NCBI GenBank assembly: GCA_021463195.1
Contig: JAJTXZ010000008.1
Location: 37,946 to 101,945 of the forward strand
From: Anaerolineae bacterium
Lineage (GTDB): Bacteria > Chloroflexota > Anaerolineae > UBA4142 > SHND01
Direction of reading: 5' to 3'
Length of the DNA: 64,000 nucleotides
Below the pieces are notes generated by a model that did not search any database, was not told the origin of the DNA, and worked only from the letters and a program-made list of their open reading frames with translations. Positions 36,414 to 45,824 of this stretch are shown piece by piece. Position 1 is the first letter of the stretch, and each line of letters opens with the position of its first letter. A program made the position numbers and the translations under genes.

Positions 36414-37898
36414 TTACGCGCCGACAGATGCGCCGACAGCGCGCTTGGACTCGTTCACGAGATAGGTGTTAGTTTGGGGTAATTTGGAGTTTATCAAGAG
36501 ACTCGCAGCTAATGTCCAGAAAAGATATGCCGTCGCTTCGGTCTCCCAAATGGGTAAATAGTACGTGCCAAGCACATACAAAATCGTCACGCCGCCAAAA
36601 CTCCACGCAACGCCGCGCCAAAAACCAACATACGCGCCGCGCTTGAATCTGGAGCGAATGGCGCGATAGACCGCCCAGATTGCGAATAGATAAGCGAACA
36701 AACCGGCAACGCCCCATTCCAATAAAGTTCGGCTGAGTTGATGAAAACCCAAAAAGATTCCCAAATCATGCGTCTGGCGTAACTCGCCGGTGACGCCCAG
36801 AAAGGTTGTTTCGACAGATTGCGCTGGACCGAAACCAAACACCAGATTGAGCGGGCTCGCCGTGACCAACTGCCAAGCAAATTGCAAATCGCCGAGACGC
36901 GACGCGGGAATTCCATTTGTCTGGTCAAGCGGACGGTCATAATCGGTAATGATGCGCGTCGGCGATTGTAAAAATTGAACCAACTGCGAGCGCGGATTAA
37001 TGGCGGGCATCACTTGAACGCCGGCGAAAAAAACCGCCGCGAACAACAAGAGAATGAGCCAAGTTCGGACGCGCGCCAAGTAACGAATCAAACTGTCGGA
37101 AAAAAGAGCCAAGAGCATGAACGGCGCAATAAGAAAACCGGCTTTGGCTTCGCTTAGAATGACCGGGATAAACAGACTGGCGCCTAACAATCCATACAAT
37201 ACCGCGCGCCAACGGTTCTCGGCTTGAGTAAGAGCTTGGCCATACAAGAGCGCCATGATGGTTAGCGTCACGATTGTAACAATACCTGTGGCGTAATAAC
37301 CAAACGTTCCAGTGACCAAATCGCCGCCGCCGCCGTACAAACTTACTTGGACGAGCATAATTGGAATCTGAACCAATTCGAGCGCCACTAGCAAATAAAT
37401 CAAATATCGCAGCGTCCGCGGCGCCCAAGTCAGATTCACCACAATATAAAAAAGTAAAAGCGGTTTAAAGAGCGTTCGAAAACCAGCCAAAGTCAATAAC
37501 AGCGGATTGCCGTTGACCATTGCCGAAAAAACGCCGATGAGCATCAGCGCTAACACCGGCGCGTCAATCGGGGTTCGGCGCGGCAATCTTTTCGCGCCCA
37601 ACAATCGTCCCACTGCCGCCACGAGCAGCAGCGCCAAAATTACGTCCGTTAGATAGCGGCTCGCGCTGGGAAGGATTTGGAGCACGCGCGATAACCAATC
37701 CAACGAAAAAACGCCGATAAAGAGCGCGTACAAGCCGATTGCGGGAAACCGAATGATGATGAACGCGCCCCAAAGCGCCAATGGCGCTAGCCCCAACACG
37801 GGATTGACCACAACGAGCGCGCCCATCAGCACACTGAACAAAATACCCGCGAGCAAAATTTGCGGCGCGCTGACGCGAGAGATGGCGCTTGCTTTCAT
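36414..37898 (-). CDS. O-antigen polymerase/ligase-like membrane protein (Wzy)
   Basis: A 494-residue protein with about twelve membrane helices. VILSEAKAGFLIAPFMLLAL contains the conserved S.....R/K-G region of the Wzy_C family. The large periplasmic-side loop (VMPAINPRSQLVQFL to TGELRQTHDLGIFLGFHQLS) carries the expected Arg and His residues. It differs more from 22349-23641 and 58973-60502 than those two differ from each other, so it likely serves a different glycan. Upstream lies a 227-bp gap with a palindromic repeat. Confidence 0.8.
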   Translation of the reverse strand: MKASAISRVSAPQILLAGILFSVLMGALVVVNPVLGLAPLALWGAFIIIRFPAIGLYALFIGVFSLDWLSRVLQILPSASRYLTDVILALLLVAAVGRLLGAKRLPRRTPIDAPVLALMLIGVFSAMVNGNPLLLTLAGFRTLFKPLLLFYIVVNLTWAPRTLRYLIYLLVALELVQIPIMLVQVSLYGGGGDLVTGTFGYYATGIVTIVTLTIMALLYGQALTQAENRWRAVLYGLLGASLFIPVILSEAKAGFLIAPFMLLALFSDSLIRYLARVRTWLILLLFAAVFFAGVQVMPAINPRSQLVQFLQSPTRIITDYDRPLDQTNGIPASRLGDLQFAWQLVTASPLNLVFGFGPAQSVETTFLGVTGELRQTHDLGIFLGFHQLSRTLLEWGVAGLFAYLFAIWAVYRAIRSRFKRGAYVGFWRGVAWSFGGVTILYVLGTYYLPIWETEATAYLFWTLAASLLINSKLPQTNTYLVNESKRAVGASVGA

Positions 37899-37981
37899 TT
37901 TGACGCGACGACTGTTTGAAAACTCGGTATCATCATTCGTTTGAATTCGTCCCGTTACGCAGCGATAGAGGTTCAGAAAAG

Positions 37982-38072
37982 ATTTTGGACTGTCAGACCC
38001 TTCGGGTTTCCGGAAACCCGAAGGGTCTTGGCCTAGCGTTCCAAAGCCAAACCTGAAGGTCTAGAGTCGCTA
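37982..38072. repeat. Dispersed palindromic repeat, type B (copy 1)
   Basis: A 34-bp perfect palindrome at 37995-38028 (arms AGACCCTTCGGGTTTCC and its complement) inside a roughly 90-bp element. The left flank is TTGGACTGTC and the right flank AAACCTGAAGGTCTAGAG. A close copy lies at 48721-48801. The palindrome would form a strong hairpin in either transcript and could act as a terminator or a MITE-like element. Confidence 0.85.
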
Positions 38073-38125
38073 GAATCGCGTGTCAATGCGCGACCGCAGT
38101 GAATTAGCCGTTGCTTGGCGCCAAA

Positions 38126-39025
38126 TTATTTGGCGAGGCGTGACTGGACAACTTGACGCTGCGCCGCTGTCGCGGCGAAATCGAGCGCACGCGTATAAAG
38201 GGCGTACGCTTGCGCGCGGTCCCCTTGGGCTGCGGCGACATCTCCTAATCCGACAAACGCCGCGTACGTGGGCCAGCCCGATGTTTGAGCCGCGTCCAGC
38301 GCGCGCTGGTAATAAACGATACTGTCCCCCCAGTTTTGTCGCGAGCGATAAATCTCGGCAATATAAAAGTAGACGAGTTGCGCGCGCCAATTTGGCAAGA
38401 TAGGACGCGCGCGTTCCATCCGTTCGACCTGTTGAAACGCTTCCAGCGCCTCATCCATCCGCCGCAGCTGATAATATAACGCGCCCAAGCGCGCATAACC
38501 ATCTACCGCCTTTTCGGGCTGCGCTTGAATTCCGCCGCGATACGATTCAAGCGCCTCGCCCGGCATGTCATTCTCGGCGAAAAAATCGCCGCGTTGATAC
38601 CAAAAGAGCGCAGTGGTTGGCGCAATTTGCGCGGCGAGGTCATACGCGATTTGTCCCGCCGTAACCGGTAACTTGGCTGCCAAAAAAGTCAGGCGCGCCG
38701 CCCAAAAGTCAGAACGTTCGGCGGTCGGATGGGTTGATAGAAAATCCGCGACGTCCGCCTTGGCTTGCGCTGATTCGCCTGCCGCAAGTTGCTCCAGCGC
38801 GCGTAATTCGACCGCGCTCGGCGCTGCGCCGCATATTTCGTTCGCTGACTCTGAATCCGCATTGGTGTCACGCAAAAGAAATCGCAAGACGCGTTCTGCG
38901 CGCGCGTTTTGACATGCTGCCTGCGTCAGCGCTGGCAAAGCGAACAACACAAAAGCGCCCGTCAAGCAAAAAACAAAAAATAATTCGCGCGACCGCCAAC
39001 GCCATCCATTTTGACGCGCCATCAT
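38126..39025 (-). CDS. Exported TPR-repeat protein
   Basis: A 299-residue protein with one hydrophobic N-terminal segment (LFFVFCLTGAFVLFALPALT), read as a signal peptide or anchor. It is followed by at least four tetratricopeptide-like helix pairs (ALFWYQRGDFFAENDMPGEA, DGYARLGALYYQLRRMDEAL, VYFYIAEIYRSRQNWGDSIV, AAFVGLGDVAAAQGDRAQAY). TPR proteins in polysaccharide loci often organise the assembly or export complex outside the membrane. Its ATG overlaps the stop of the GT4 gene upstream (ATGA). The exact partner is not visible. Confidence 0.82.
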   Translation of the reverse strand: MMARQNGWRWRSRELFFVFCLTGAFVLFALPALTQAACQNARAERVLRFLLRDTNADSESANEICGAAPSAVELRALEQLAAGESAQAKADVADFLSTHPTAERSDFWAARLTFLAAKLPVTAGQIAYDLAAQIAPTTALFWYQRGDFFAENDMPGEALESYRGGIQAQPEKAVDGYARLGALYYQLRRMDEALEAFQQVERMERARPILPNWRAQLVYFYIAEIYRSRQNWGDSIVYYQRALDAAQTSGWPTYAAFVGLGDVAAAQGDRAQAYALYTRALDFAATAAQRQVVQSRLAK

Positions 39026-40212
39026 ATTTTTTTCAACAAACCGCCCTGATCCTCAAGCGGCGGCGCGTTCCAGACGCGCGTTCGATAAATGTCCGCCAAA
39101 ATTTTCGCGGTATCGGCGATATTATACTCTTTGACAATTTTGGCGCGCGCGGCAAGGCCCATCGTCGCGCGCAGCGTCTCGTCCGCAAGCAGCAGCATCA
39201 CGCGGTTGGCAAGCGCCTCCGCAGTTTGCGGAACCCGAAAACCACTCACGTGATCCTCCACAATCCTTTCTCCATCTTGGACATCCGAAATGATTGGCGG
39301 AATCCCGCGCGCCATCGCCTCTAACAAACTAAAATTGCAAAACACCAAATCGGATGGAAAGAGAAAAATCCACGCGCGGTCATAAAAAGGTGTCGGATTG
39401 TCCGTAAAATCAAAAATTTTTACTTGCGCGCTGATGCCTAGTTCGCGCGCTTGCGCCTCTAACTCGGCGCGGTCAAAAAAACTCCAAACCGAAGCTTGGT
39501 GTTGCGCTGTCGCAAGTTCGCTATTTGGAATGGCCCCAACCATCCAGAATTCGACATCTGGAAAATGTTGACAAACCACCGCGGCGGCTTGAATACAAAG
39601 GTCGGGTCTCTTCCACCGTCTAAAATTGTTCAAATATAGCACAACCGGATTTCCTGAACGCTCGACAAGTGGTTCGGTCCCAATTTTTACACGGTTATGC
39701 ACAAGCGCCAATTTGTTCGGGTTTTCCAATCCATATTTCTGGAGAAAAAGAGATTTCATGTACAACTCTTTATAGATAATGCAACTCGCCTGATTATAAA
39801 GTTTAGACAGCCATCGTTTCTTTTGATCACTCTGTTCGTCGTAGCCAAACGCGCCACCGCGATTAAGGATGACTAACTTTATTCTCAAGAAACATATTAT
39901 TTTAATGCACGCCGTCCAAAAACGGCCGGCAATCTCCGGGTCATAGACTTCGACATGGCGCGGTCTAAACCAGACCCACAGCAAAAGGAGAAAGGGAATG
40001 CCGATGAGCCATCGCGAAACGATTCCAAAAAATTCAGGCGTCAGAAAAACGCGCACGCCCAATTTGTCGCGCATACCGCGCGTCAGACCAAATTGGTCCA
40101 TCGAATAAATAACTGTATGAATGTTTTGCGCTTCCAACGCAGCATACCAATTCGCTACTTTGGGGAGGACATGCTCCAAGCCGATGACAAGAATATCAAT
40201 CCGATTCGACAT
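39022..40212 (-). CDS. Glycosyltransferase family 4 with membrane-associated insertion
   Basis: A 396-residue protein starting at the ATG at 40212 (MSNRIDILVIGLEHVLPKV). It has a hydrophobic segment near residue 70 (WLIGIPFLLLLWVWF) before a GT-B donor domain (PVVLYLNNFRRWKRPDLCIQ). The donor motif FCNFSLLEAMARGIPPIISD stands in for EX7E. This looks like a GT4 variant whose N-terminal domain associates with the membrane, as in Alg1- or WecG-like proteins, but I do not recognise a specific family. It overlaps the acyltransferase upstream by 17 bp and the TPR gene by 4 bp. A+T content is higher than in the left half of the window. Confidence 0.8.
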   Translation of the reverse strand: MSNRIDILVIGLEHVLPKVANWYAALEAQNIHTVIYSMDQFGLTRGMRDKLGVRVFLTPEFFGIVSRWLIGIPFLLLLWVWFRPRHVEVYDPEIAGRFWTACIKIICFLRIKLVILNRGGAFGYDEQSDQKKRWLSKLYNQASCIIYKELYMKSLFLQKYGLENPNKLALVHNRVKIGTEPLVERSGNPVVLYLNNFRRWKRPDLCIQAAAVVCQHFPDVEFWMVGAIPNSELATAQHQASVWSFFDRAELEAQARELGISAQVKIFDFTDNPTPFYDRAWIFLFPSDLVFCNFSLLEAMARGIPPIISDVQDGERIVEDHVSGFRVPQTAEALANRVMLLLADETLRATMGLAARAKIVKEYNIADTAKILADIYRTRVWNAPPLEDQGGLLKKI

Positions 40213-40705
40213 TTTGGCGAGGCCTCGACTTGCTCTTTGCCGGCACACCCATCAGAATACTGTTCGCCGGAAAACTTTTTGTCACGACTGCGCCTGCGCC
40301 AACCACGCACCCATCGCCCAGCTTGACACCCGGCAAGATGACCGCATTCGCGCCAATCCAACAGTCGCTGCCAATCTCAATCGGCGGACTGAACAACCAT
40401 TGCATTCCTTTGTGCGGGTCATGATTTGCAGAAATAATTTTGATGCCCGGGGCAAAAATAGTCTTGTCCCCGATACGAATGCCATTACCGCCTTGAATAT
40501 AACAACTGCCGCTCACCGCGAATGAGACCCAAACATCTTGACCAATCGCAATCCGTTCCGGGCAGATAACGCGCGAAGTATAGTTGACCATCCACGGTGA
40601 ATCCCCATTTACTCTAAATATTCTTTGCACGAGCAAGTTCAACAGCCACAAGCCGGGTCCAACGAGGAGGAATGAATGCCTAAGCGTTCGTAAGCGCGAC
40701 CACAT
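40196..40705 (-). CDS. Hexapeptide-repeat acyltransferase (putative colanic acid acetyltransferase-like)
   Basis: A 169-residue left-handed beta-helix protein. GNGIRIGDKTIFAPGIKIIS, followed by ANHDPHKGMQW, is the His-containing active-site loop of the CatB/WcaF-type acetyltransferases. CWIGANAVILPGVKLGDGCV and GAGAVVTKSFPANSILMGVP are the terminal coils. It probably O-acetylates a sugar or lipid-linked intermediate. It sits 12 bp downstream of the flippase and is translationally close to the GT4 gene. Confidence 0.86.
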   Translation of the reverse strand: MWSRLRTLRHSFLLVGPGLWLLNLLVQRIFRVNGDSPWMVNYTSRVICPERIAIGQDVWVSFAVSGSCYIQGGNGIRIGDKTIFAPGIKIISANHDPHKGMQWLFSPPIEIGSDCWIGANAVILPGVKLGDGCVVGAGAVVTKSFPANSILMGVPAKSKSRPRQNVESD

Positions 40706-40717
40706 AGTACGTTTTTG

Positions 40718-42214
40718 TCATTTCACCTGTTCGAAGCTTTGATACATCGTTTTCTGAATTAGCGAACGACGAAAAATCCAAAGATAGTACAACGCCGCCA
40801 GTCCTGCGCTAGCCAACAAAACAAGGATAGAGTGACTGCCGCCAAACCATTTAATCGCGAGAACCGTCGCCGCAAACAACAATCCGTAACGCCCATGTCG
40901 GAGCAAGACGTCAAGGGCCGCTCGTATTGGAACCCCTGACAATTTCATGACCCAAACTAACACACCTCCGTAAACCAATATTCCTGATGCGCTAAAGAGC
41001 AACAGCGCCAATTCGATATTTTGGTTGACGCCCCCGATGACCAGCGCTGCAGTCCGAGACAGTAAGACTGAAAGATGAACAACCAACGCACGCCCTTGAT
41101 ACTCCAAAACCGAGAACAATGAACTAAGCGGCGAAGCGATAAACCAAACCAGTGTCCAGGGCCCGAGAAGCTGAACGTAGAAACCGGCTTCCGCCCATTG
41201 TTTTCCAAGAACCACAGTGAAAAGGTCTTGCCCAAGAATGGTCAAAAAGATGCCGGGTATCATCATGATTACTACCAGCTTGTCAAAGACAGACAATACC
41301 ACAGACGAAAGCGCCTCCGGATCATTTCGAGCGACAGAGGCGCGTTGATAAAACACCTGACCGATTGAGATACCGATAAGCGCCATGGGGAGTTGAATAG
41401 TTCGGAATGCCATCGCGTAATATCCCACAATGGTTTGCGTAAAGAACACCGATAACAACAACAGCGGCATCTGCCACGCCAGATTGTTAACCAAAGCGCC
41501 CCACGAATCTACCAAGGGAAACTTGCGAAAACGCAGCAGGTTTTGCCGCATGCGGCGCGGGCGAATTGAATCGCGCAAGAGTCGAGATTGGTCCCGCCAA
41601 ATTTGAATGCCCAGCGCGCCTGTCGCAACTGCCGTGCCAGCCGTCGAACCAACAATCAGACCTCCCGCCGTCGCCTGACCTGCAACACCCGCAGTCAACT
41701 GCAATGTGGTCGAGGTTGCGGATGCTCCCACCAGCGCAACGGACAGACGTCCAAAGCGTTTGCTCCGTGAGTTCCAATAATTGAGCGCTTGATACATTCC
41801 CGCCAGCCACAAGGCAATTGGTAGCAGCCAAAGATAGTTCAACAGCGCGGGCGCATTCAGGAGCGTGACGAGCTCGTTTCCTGCAAACACTAAAAATATT
41901 GCGCCCAGTACACCGAACAAAAGAGGCGTCATGAACGCGATGCCAAAGACGTTCGCTGCCTCTTCATCGCTGCTCGGCAGCATAATCGCAAATTCGTATC
42001 GCAGACAGGCAATGACCGACGCAATCGTTACAAGCGAAGTGAAAAGGCCCGCCGTGCCAAAAGCGTCGGCGGGGTACAGGCGCGCTAGAATGGGTAAGGA
42101 CAAAACCGTAATGGCTTGGGCGATTGTGGTTCCGCCTGCCAGTTTCATGACATCGAATCCAAACTCGCTCTGCTTCAAGCTCCGCAAGAAATTACCTGCT
42201 CTGGTCAACAACAT
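40718..42214 (-). CDS. Oligosaccharide flippase (Wzx/polysaccharide biosynthesis protein)
   Basis: A 498-residue membrane protein with about 12-14 helices, in the MATE/MOP superfamily. The N-terminus VMKLAGGTTIAQAITVLSLPILARLYPADAF-like region, with LARLY.P..FG-type wording, is the Wzx signature. Further helices such as YYAMAFRTIQLPMALIGISI match the family. It moves the undecaprenyl-linked repeat unit across the membrane and therefore is the likely partner of the Wzy-like protein at 36414. The gene is 7 bp downstream of the epimerase gene and 12 bp upstream of the acyltransferase. Confidence 0.88.
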   Translation of the reverse strand: MLLTRAGNFLRSLKQSEFGFDVMKLAGGTTIAQAITVLSLPILARLYPADAFGTAGLFTSLVTIASVIACLRYEFAIMLPSSDEEAANVFGIAFMTPLLFGVLGAIFLVFAGNELVTLLNAPALLNYLWLLPIALWLAGMYQALNYWNSRSKRFGRLSVALVGASATSTTLQLTAGVAGQATAGGLIVGSTAGTAVATGALGIQIWRDQSRLLRDSIRPRRMRQNLLRFRKFPLVDSWGALVNNLAWQMPLLLLSVFFTQTIVGYYAMAFRTIQLPMALIGISIGQVFYQRASVARNDPEALSSVVLSVFDKLVVIMMIPGIFLTILGQDLFTVVLGKQWAEAGFYVQLLGPWTLVWFIASPLSSLFSVLEYQGRALVVHLSVLLSRTAALVIGGVNQNIELALLLFSASGILVYGGVLVWVMKLSGVPIRAALDVLLRHGRYGLLFAATVLAIKWFGGSHSILVLLASAGLAALYYLWIFRRSLIQKTMYQSFEQVK

Positions 42215-42221
42215 GATAGCC

Positions 42222-43298
42222 CTATGTTCTGTCCGCGCTTGCTTCTAAAATTTCGACACACCGCTCCGCCGCTTGACCATCCCCAAATATGGATGGAGGT
42301 TGCCCGACTGGCGAAAAATGTTTCACTGCTTGGCGAATTTCAGCGGCGATCGGTTGCACCAGCATATTCCACCCAGATTGAATCGTTTCTAACCATTCCG
42401 TCTCGGAGCGAACCGTCACACAGGGAACGGCAAAGAAAAACGCCTCCTTTTGAATTCCTCCTGAATCGGTTACGATCAAGCGCGCGTTCTGTTCCAGCGC
42501 CAACATATCCAAATATCCCACCGGTTCGACCATCCTCACATTGTCGCTCAAATATGCAAGTCCGTTACCCAATTCCTCGATCTTTTTTCGAGTGCGTGGA
42601 TGTACAGGAAAAATAACGCTTTCATCCAAAGCTCGCAACGCAGCCAAAATATTTGCCAGACTGGTTGGCACATCCGTATTGTACGGACGATGAATGGTTG
42701 CCAACACAAAATTTTTGGATTTCAAATGGAGATCATTCAGAATGGTTGAACGCTGTTGCGCCACCTCTGAAAATTGTTGAACGGCGTCATACATCGTATC
42801 GCCAATCAGATGAACCCCGCGAGTGATTCCTTCGTGCGCCAACAAGTTGACCGCATTTTGCGTAGGACAAAAAAGCAAATCGGAGCAATGGTCGGTCAGT
42901 ACGCGGTTGCGTTCTTCCGGCATTTGCCGGTTGAACGAGCGCAATCCTGCCTCGACATGCGCAAGCGGGATTTGCGCGGCGCGCGCGGCGAGCGCTCCAG
43001 CTAACGTAGAATTAGTATCTCCATAAACTAGAATCCAATCAGGGTGGTAGTTTTGAAGCGCCTCTTCCAAACGAATTAACATTTCCCCAATCTGCCAACC
43101 CGGTTGTCCTGAACCAACACCCAAATTAATATCCGGCTCGGGGATGTCCATTTCACTAAAAAAAATTTGCGACATCCGCAAATCGTAATGCTGACCGGTA
43201 TGAACCAAGATCTCTGTGTGGTTTTGACGCAGCGCCCTACTCACAGCCGCTGCTTTGATGAATTGGGGGCGTGCGCCGACAATGGAAACAACTTTCAA
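42222..43298 (-). CDS. wecB: UDP-GlcNAc 2-epimerase family (WecB/WbpI-like)
   Basis: A 358-residue non-hydrolysing epimerase of the GT-B fold. The N-terminus VVSIVGARPQFIKAAAVSRA, then LVHTGQHYDLRMSQIFF, VYGDTNSTLAGALAA, LAHVEAGLRSFNRQMPEERN and TDSGGIQKEAFFF are hallmark segments. Because WbpB- and WbpD-like genes and a DegT remnant are present, the WbpI/WlbD role (2-epimerisation of UDP-GlcNAc3NAcA to the manno form) is more likely than plain UDP-ManNAc synthesis. That choice is contextual. Its ATG overlaps the stop of the truncated aminotransferase by 4 bp, so it once followed a full-length gene. Confidence 0.92.
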   Translation of the reverse strand: MKVVSIVGARPQFIKAAAVSRALRQNHTEILVHTGQHYDLRMSQIFFSEMDIPEPDINLGVGSGQPGWQIGEMLIRLEEALQNYHPDWILVYGDTNSTLAGALAARAAQIPLAHVEAGLRSFNRQMPEERNRVLTDHCSDLLFCPTQNAVNLLAHEGITRGVHLIGDTMYDAVQQFSEVAQQRSTILNDLHLKSKNFVLATIHRPYNTDVPTSLANILAALRALDESVIFPVHPRTRKKIEELGNGLAYLSDNVRMVEPVGYLDMLALEQNARLIVTDSGGIQKEAFFFAVPCVTVRSETEWLETIQSGWNMLVQPIAAEIRQAVKHFSPVGQPPSIFGDGQAAERCVEILEASADRT

Positions 43299-43573
43299 TG
43301 TTTTCCTATCTCCCAGCGCGCGCCATAAAACCCTTCAATCCGCGCGACAATCTCTTCTTGCTGCGATAGAGTTAATTCTGGATACATGGGCAACGAGAGG
43401 ACTTGCATCCCTGCCGCCTCGCTGACGGGCAAACTGCCTTGGCAATATCCAAGCGAACTGTACAGCGCTTGACGATGAAGCGGCGTCGGATAATAAATCA
43501 TCGAGCCAATACTCTTGTTTTTCAAATGCGCGGCAAGTTCATCGCGTTCGGGCGCGCGCAGCGTATGGCGAAC
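43295..43573 (-). pseudogene. C-terminal remnant of a DegT/DnrJ/EryC1/StrS aminotransferase (WbpE/WlbC-like)
   Basis: About 92 codons encode RHTLRAPERDELAAHLKNKS, then IYYPTPLHRQALYSSLGY and LPVSEAAGMQVLSLPMYPEL. This is exactly the C-terminal quarter of a PLP-dependent sugar aminotransferase (normally about 370 residues). The frame meets a TAG (43574-43576) and then, within 10 bp, the stop codon of nadE (43583-43585). The N-terminal three quarters, with the PLP-lysine, is missing. An internal TTG could allow a 76-residue peptide, but it cannot be an aminotransferase. The junction looks like a deletion that fused it to the end of nadE. Confidence 0.9.
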
Positions 43574-43582
43574 CTATCCCGC

Positions 43583-45553
43583 TCATCCCTGTAATTCTTC
43601 CAATTCTTTTAACCACACCGCCGCGCTCGCATCGCTCGGCATCCGCCAATCGCCGCGCGGCGACAACGCCACTGAACCCACTTTTGGACCATCGGGCATC
43701 GCGGAACGTTTGAACTGCTGCGAAAAAAAGCGTTTATAGAATACGCGCAGCCATTTCAAAATCGTCGCGTCGTCATATTCCGCCGCGTCAGTTTGAGTTT
43801 GAAACGCTTGCTGCGCGAGAAAAAAGATTTTGCGCGGCGCGAATTGATAGCGCATCATGTAATACAAAAAGAAATCGTGCAATATATATGGTCCCAGCGT
43901 TTCCTCGGTGCTTTGGGCTTGCGCGCCTTGCGCGTCGAGCGGTAAAAGTTCCGGCGAAATCGGCGACGCGGCGATGTCATGCAAAATCCGCGCGGCTTGG
44001 CCCGAAAATTCCGCGTCCGCCACCCATTCCAATAAATAGCGCACCAATGTTTTTGGCACGCCCGCATTCACCGCATACATGGACATCTGGTCGCCATTAT
44101 ACGTTGACCAGCCCAGCGCAATTTCAGACAAATCGCCCGTGCCGACGACAATGCCATTAATTTGATTCGCCACATCCATCAGAATTTGGGTGCGCTCGCG
44201 CGCCTGCGCGTTTTCGTACGTCACATCGTGAACATTTTCAGCATGTCCAATGTCGCGGAAATGTTGACGCACCGCGGCTGTTATCGGTATCACGCGAAAC
44301 GTGACGCCCAACTGCGCGGCAAGTTGCGCCGCGTTCGATTTCGTGCGCGCGGTGGTGCCAAAGCCGGGCATCGAAAGCGCCACAATACCTTGACGGTCCA
44401 AATCCAACGCCGCAAACGCTTTAAGCGTCGCCAAAAGCGCCAGCGTCGAATCCAAACCGCCCGAAACACCGACCACCGCATTTTTCGCGCCAATATGTTT
44501 CAAACGTTTCGCCAAACCCGTCGCCTGCAACGCGAAAATTTCGCGGCAATGCTGCGCGCGTTTTTCGGGCGCGTTAGGCACAAAGGGCAAGCGTGACAAG
44601 GGGCGTCGCAAAACATACGGTTGCGTCACGCGCGGCGGCGGCAGTTCAAACTCAACCGTCCGATATTTTTGATGCGGCGTTTGCGTAGCAAAACTCGTAT
44701 TCTTGGCGCGCTCATTAAGCAAACGGTTTACGTCAATGTCCGCCAACGCCATTTGCGTCTCAAAACGAAAACGCTCCGTCATGGCAAGCAGCGTCCCATT
44801 TTCCGCGATCAACGAATGCCCCGCGAACACGAGATCGGTCGTAGATTCACCCGCCCCCGCGCCCGCGTACAAATACGCGGCGAGACAACGTCCCGCTTGA
44901 TGCGTCACCAAATCGGTTCGATATTCCGCCTTGCCGAGCGTATCATCGCTCGCCGACGGATTCAGCAAAATCGTCGCGCCCGCCAACGCCTTGTCGCCGC
45001 TCGGCGCATTGATTGCCCACAAATCCTCGCAAATTTCAAGCCCAATCACACAGCCCGTCAAATTCGTCGCGCGAAATAAAATATCCGCGCCGAATGGCAC
45101 GCGCGCCTTGCCGATTTCGATTTCAGTGAATTGCGCGCCGCGCGCGGAAGCGAACCAGCGCGCCTCATAATATTCTTTGGTGTTGGGCAAATATGTTTTG
45201 GGCGTGACGCCGACAATCTCGCCGCCGCAAAGAAACGCCGCGCAGTTGTAAATTCTGCCGTCTTGCAAGAGCGGCAGCGCAACCACCGCCGCCAATTTTA
45301 TTTCAAGGGTCGCCCGAGCGAGCGAGCGCAGCGCAGCGCGCGCGGCTTCAAGCAGCGCGGTTTGATAAAACAGATCGCCGCACGTATAACCGGTCACGCT
45401 CAATTCGGGAAACAACGCGAGCGACGCGCCCGCGTCCGCCGCGCGCCGCATAGACGCGAGCATTTCGGCGACATTAAAATCCACATCCGCCACGCGCAGC
45501 GCGGGACTGACCACAGCGGCACGAACAAAACCAAACTCAAATGGCTGCGTCAC
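43583..45553 (-). CDS. nadE: Glutamine-dependent NAD+ synthetase
   Basis: A 656-residue two-domain enzyme converting deamido-NAD to NAD with glutamine as ammonia donor. The N-terminal nitrilase-type glutaminase has its Glu-Lys-Cys triad in FPELSVTGY (Glu50), TPKTYLPN (Lys119) and GLEICEDLW (Cys175). The synthetase domain has the ATP pyrophosphatase P-loop [14 protein letters not shown], then [13 protein letters not shown] and [20 protein letters not shown]. Length is normal and the C-terminus appears complete. It is a housekeeping gene embedded between the antiterminator and the polysaccharide cluster, and its 3' end directly abuts the aminotransferase remnant. Confidence 0.96.
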   Translation of the reverse strand: MTQPFEFGFVRAAVVSPALRVADVDFNVAEMLASMRRAADAGASLALFPELSVTGYTCGDLFYQTALLEAARAALRSLARATLEIKLAAVVALPLLQDGRIYNCAAFLCGGEIVGVTPKTYLPNTKEYYEARWFASARGAQFTEIEIGKARVPFGADILFRATNLTGCVIGLEICEDLWAINAPSGDKALAGATILLNPSASDDTLGKAEYRTDLVTHQAGRCLAAYLYAGAGAGESTTDLVFAGHSLIAENGTLLAMTERFRFETQMALADIDVNRLLNERAKNTSFATQTPHQKYRTVEFELPPPRVTQPYVLRRPLSRLPFVPNAPEKRAQHCREIFALQATGLAKRLKHIGAKNAVVGVSGGLDSTLALLATLKAFAALDLDRQGIVALSMPGFGTTARTKSNAAQLAAQLGVTFRVIPITAAVRQHFRDIGHAENVHDVTYENAQARERTQILMDVANQINGIVVGTGDLSEIALGWSTYNGDQMSMYAVNAGVPKTLVRYLLEWVADAEFSGQAARILHDIAASPISPELLPLDAQGAQAQSTEETLGPYILHDFFLYYMMRYQFAPRKIFFLAQQAFQTQTDAAEYDDATILKWLRVFYKRFFSQQFKRSAMPDGPKVGSVALSPRGDWRMPSDASAAVWLKELEELQG

Positions 45554-45593
45554 ATTTCGCTCCTCGCAAACCAGACAACTGGATTATTTACTC

Positions 45594-45680
45594 ACGTTAC
45601 GCGCATTCGCTAAAAAATAGCGCGCAAACGTACGGCAAATTTCAAATTTGCGCTACTATTGCGTAACATGAGTTATTTAT
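45594..45680. repeat. Dispersed hairpin repeat, type C (copy 1)
   Basis: Outer arms GTTACGC (45596-45602) and GCGTAAC (45661-45667) enclose an inner palindrome CAAATTTCAAATTTG. The conserved tail AGTTATTTATTC follows. A tighter copy of the same element lies at 54906-54971. Located just upstream of the nadE start. Confidence 0.8.
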
Positions 45681-45711
45681 TCTACGCGGTTCAGCTTTGA
45701 CGCGCTAAATT

Positions 45712-45758
45712 AAAAATGACGGGCAGATTATCCGACCCGAGTCGGCGCTCGTCATTTT
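45712..45758 (-). terminator. Possible terminator/attenuator between the antiterminator gene and nadE
   Basis: Read on the minus strand, AAAATGACG pairs with CGTCATTTT around an inner CCGAC/GTCGG hairpin, and the second arm runs into TTTTTAATTT. The inner loops make it weaker than a classical terminator, so it may be an attenuator. Confidence 0.4.
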
Positions 45759-45824
45759 ATATATACTTGAGCCGAAAAATACGGCGCGCCAGCGCCGACG
45801 CTCCGGCAAAACGATCTGCTGCGT

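Noticed and set aside
45712..45758. Riboswitch upstream of nadE
   Set aside because: The structure is a simple interrupted hairpin with a T run. I see no conserved NAD+ aptamer elements, so it is listed only as a possible terminator.
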